Under the pieces are notes generated by a model. It was not told the origin of the DNA, did no database searches, and saw only the letters and a program-made list of their open reading frames with translations. From assembly GCA_900320515.1 (NCBI GenBank), contig ONSJ01000004.1, positions 1-64,000 on the forward strand: a stretch of 64,000 bases of DNA, in the 5' to 3' direction. The position numbers were made by a program, and so were the translations under genes. Of this stretch, positions 62,715-64,000 are shown one piece after another; position 1 is the stretch's first letter; every line of letters starts with the position of its first letter. Source of the stretch: an uncultured Methanobrevibacter sp. Its GTDB lineage: Archaea > Methanobacteriota > Methanobacteria > Methanobacteriales > Methanobacteriaceae.

Positions 62715-64000
62715 ATGGAAACAAAATATATTATTGGTGCAATTGTGGCCATTATCGCAATAGTTGGTATTGGTGCAGTTGTTTTGGGAGGCGGGAACAC
62801 ACATCATGCTCCTAATGAATTGGTAGCTTGTGTTGCTGCTCATGGAGAAGAGCCTGAATTTGGTTTCGACCCAATGCACGGTTGGGGATACCATGATTCC
62901 GGAACAGAACCTCTTATACAAAGTACAATTCTCAAAAGGGATAAGGACAATAATTTCGTAAATGATTTGGCGACAGATTACAAAATATCTGATAACTATA
63001 AAAAATACACGGTGACTATTCGTGATGATGTCAATTTCACTGACGGTTCAAAATTAACCGCAAAAGATGTGGCATTTTCATACAACACTGCAAAAGAAAT
63101 GGGTGAAGGAGCAGATTTAAGTTCCATGAATGAAGCCAAGGCTGATGGAAATAAAGTAGTATTCACTCTCAATAAATCTGATTCAACTTTTATCAACAAA
63201 TTGACTGATGTCGGTATCGTACCGGAAGCAGGTTACAACAACGAAACATATGGTCAAAATCCAATAGGGTCAGGACCTTATAAACTGGCTCAATGGGATA
63301 AAGGACAACAATTTATCTTAGAGAAAAACACTGACTACTATGGAAAAGAACCATACTTCGAAAAAATAACCAACCTATTCTTAGATCCTGATGCAGCATT
63401 TGCGGCAGTTAAAAACGGTGATGTTGACATTGCTGAAGTACAACTTGCATATGCAAATGAATCTGTAAAAGGATATCACATGGAATACTTCGATTCTATT
63501 GACATACGTGGAATTTCATTACCTACTGAAATGGATACCGGAAAAGTAAGTGAAGACAATGTCACTATCGGTAACAATGTAACTGGCGACCCTGCTGTCA
63601 GGGAAGCATTGAACGTTGGTATTAACAGACAATCATTGTTGGATGGCGCATTCAATGGATACGGTAATGTGTCATACAATGGTGTGGCAAGTCAATTGCC
63701 TTGGGCGTTCAATTCCACTTTCAAAGACGGTAACGTTAACCAAGCAAAAGAAATCCTCTCAAATGCAGGATGGAAAGATACAAACGGTGATGGAATTGTA
63801 GAGAAAAATGGAACTCCTGCAGCATTTTCAGTATATTACAACTCAAAAGCAACTGAAAGACAGGCAATTGCAGTGGCTGTTTCAGAACAAGCTAAAGAAA
63901 TAGGAATTGACATTACTCCGGTAGGAGGAAGCTGGGACGACATCGACCCTAACATATACTCCCAAGGAGTTGTATGGGGATTCGGTTCAGCAGATCCGTT
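62715..64000 (+). CDS. ABC transporter substrate-binding protein, peptide/nickel (SBP_bac_5) family, 3' cut by window edge
   Basis: Extracellular binding protein; 428 codons are visible. An N-terminal hydrophobic segment (YIIGAIVAIIAIVGIGAVVLGGG) anchors or secretes it; no lipobox cysteine is present. SBP_bac_5 marks: the N-terminal GFDPMHGWG, YTVTIRDDVNFTDGSKLTAKDVAFSYN, GSGPYKLAQWDKGQQFILEKNTDYYG and VREALNVGINRQSLLDG. Family members bind peptides, nickel chelates or other solutes. Nickel is plausible because methanogens need it for F430 and hydrogenases, and because of the repeated operator-like sites upstream. The start ATG has a GAGG-like site (ATGAGGAAA). Confidence 0.9.
   Translation, partial: METKYIIGAIVAIIAIVGIGAVVLGGGNTHHAPNELVACVAAHGEEPEFGFDPMHGWGYHDSGTEPLIQSTILKRDKDNNFVNDLATDYKISDNYKKYTVTIRDDVNFTDGSKLTAKDVAFSYNTAKEMGEGADLSSMNEAKADGNKVVFTLNKSDSTFINKLTDVGIVPEAGYNNETYGQNPIGSGPYKLAQWDKGQQFILEKNTDYYGKEPYFEKITNLFLDPDAAFAAVKNGDVDIAEVQLAYANESVKGYHMEYFDSIDIRGISLPTEMDTGKVSEDNVTIGNNVTGDPAVREALNVGINRQSLLDGAFNGYGNVSYNGVASQLPWAFNSTFKDGNVNQAKEILSNAGWKDTNGDGIVEKNGTPAAFSVYYNSKATERQAIAVAVSEQAKEIGIDITPVGGSWDDIDPNIYSQGVVWGFGSADP

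Overview
The window comes from a low-GC methanogenic archaeon of the Methanobacteriales, most probably a gut- or rumen-type Methanobrevibacter. The evidence is the archaeal translation apparatus (aEF1A, aRF1, aIF5A, S10), methanogen-only genes (an MtrA homologue, a Mur-ligase-like coenzyme F430 synthetase), an NADP phosphatase/NAD kinase fusion, UPF0146, DUF2115, DUF2124 and DUF447 proteins, and a large beta-helix adhesin-like protein with a basic C-terminal Ig-like tail. Shine-Dalgarno signals are mostly GGTGAT or GGAGG, and TTG and GTG starts are used. The species is not identified.

Layout. 1-1.5 kb: the 3' part of the EF-1alpha gene with an abnormal truncated end, rpsJ and tRNA-Ser(TGA). 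1.5-6.2 kb: a leftward cbiJ / Ca-type P-ATPase / UPF0146 operon, rimI and a zinc-ribbon membrane protein. 6.2-8.1 kb: an unknown two-repeat protein and a PIN toxin flanked by two antitoxin-like genes. 8.5-18.3 kb: tRNA-dihydrouridine synthase, aRF1, glutamate dehydrogenase, a secreted thioredoxin plus CcdA pair, a thioesterase, TPR proteins, a candidate small RNA, a nitroreductase and a lone soluble MtrA. 18.7-22.7 kb: an accessory island with a half-size HsdS, an HsdM whose catalytic motifs look lost, and a convergent HIRAN / ARPP-1 pair. 22.7-29.1 kb: a leftward block with GfcR, an oxidoreductase, HemC, CfbE, NADP phosphatase/NAD kinase and pyruvoyl arginine decarboxylase. 29.2-32 kb: aIF5A, agmatinase and a purine-type permease. 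32-36 kb: an HTH regulator divergent from a four-gene operon of secreted, coiled-coil and zinc-ribbon proteins, then a TMEM175-like channel with a non-standard start. 36-42.5 kb: ornithine-cyclodeaminase-like protein, adenine deaminase, DUF447, a SIS-domain protein and Hsp20. 42.5-50 kb: NOG GTPase / AMMECR1 / TldD, an Fe-S GMC-like oxidoreductase, and a pyrI / flavodoxin / argC / ribL / hisA operon. 50-54.6 kb: an ABC transporter with FtsX-type permease, a second TMEM175-like protein and DUF2115. 54.7-64 kb: the adhesin, a nitroreductase, DUF2124, an ArsR-type sensor with a His/Cys-rich Zn/Cd-type P-ATPase, and the start of a peptide/nickel-type substrate-binding protein.

How genes work together. 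Arginine decarboxylase and agmatinase make putrescine and flank aIF5A, the protein that needs a polyamine-derived lysine modification. HemC, CfbE and CbiJ belong to tetrapyrrole (F430, corrinoid) synthesis, which supplies methyl-coenzyme M reductase and the corrinoid of MtrA. The ArsR regulator, its two operator-like inverted repeats and the metal ATPase form a metal-efflux unit. Many convergent gene pairs share stem-loops that overlap one or both stop codons.

The strongest candidates for undescribed biology are the half-HsdS / catalytically degenerate HsdM / ARPP-1 / HIRAN island, the palindrome-controlled zinc-ribbon operon at 32.3-35.2 kb, a possible ~120-nt small RNA near 16.5 kb, and the novel His/Cys-rich sensor region of the metal ATPase.
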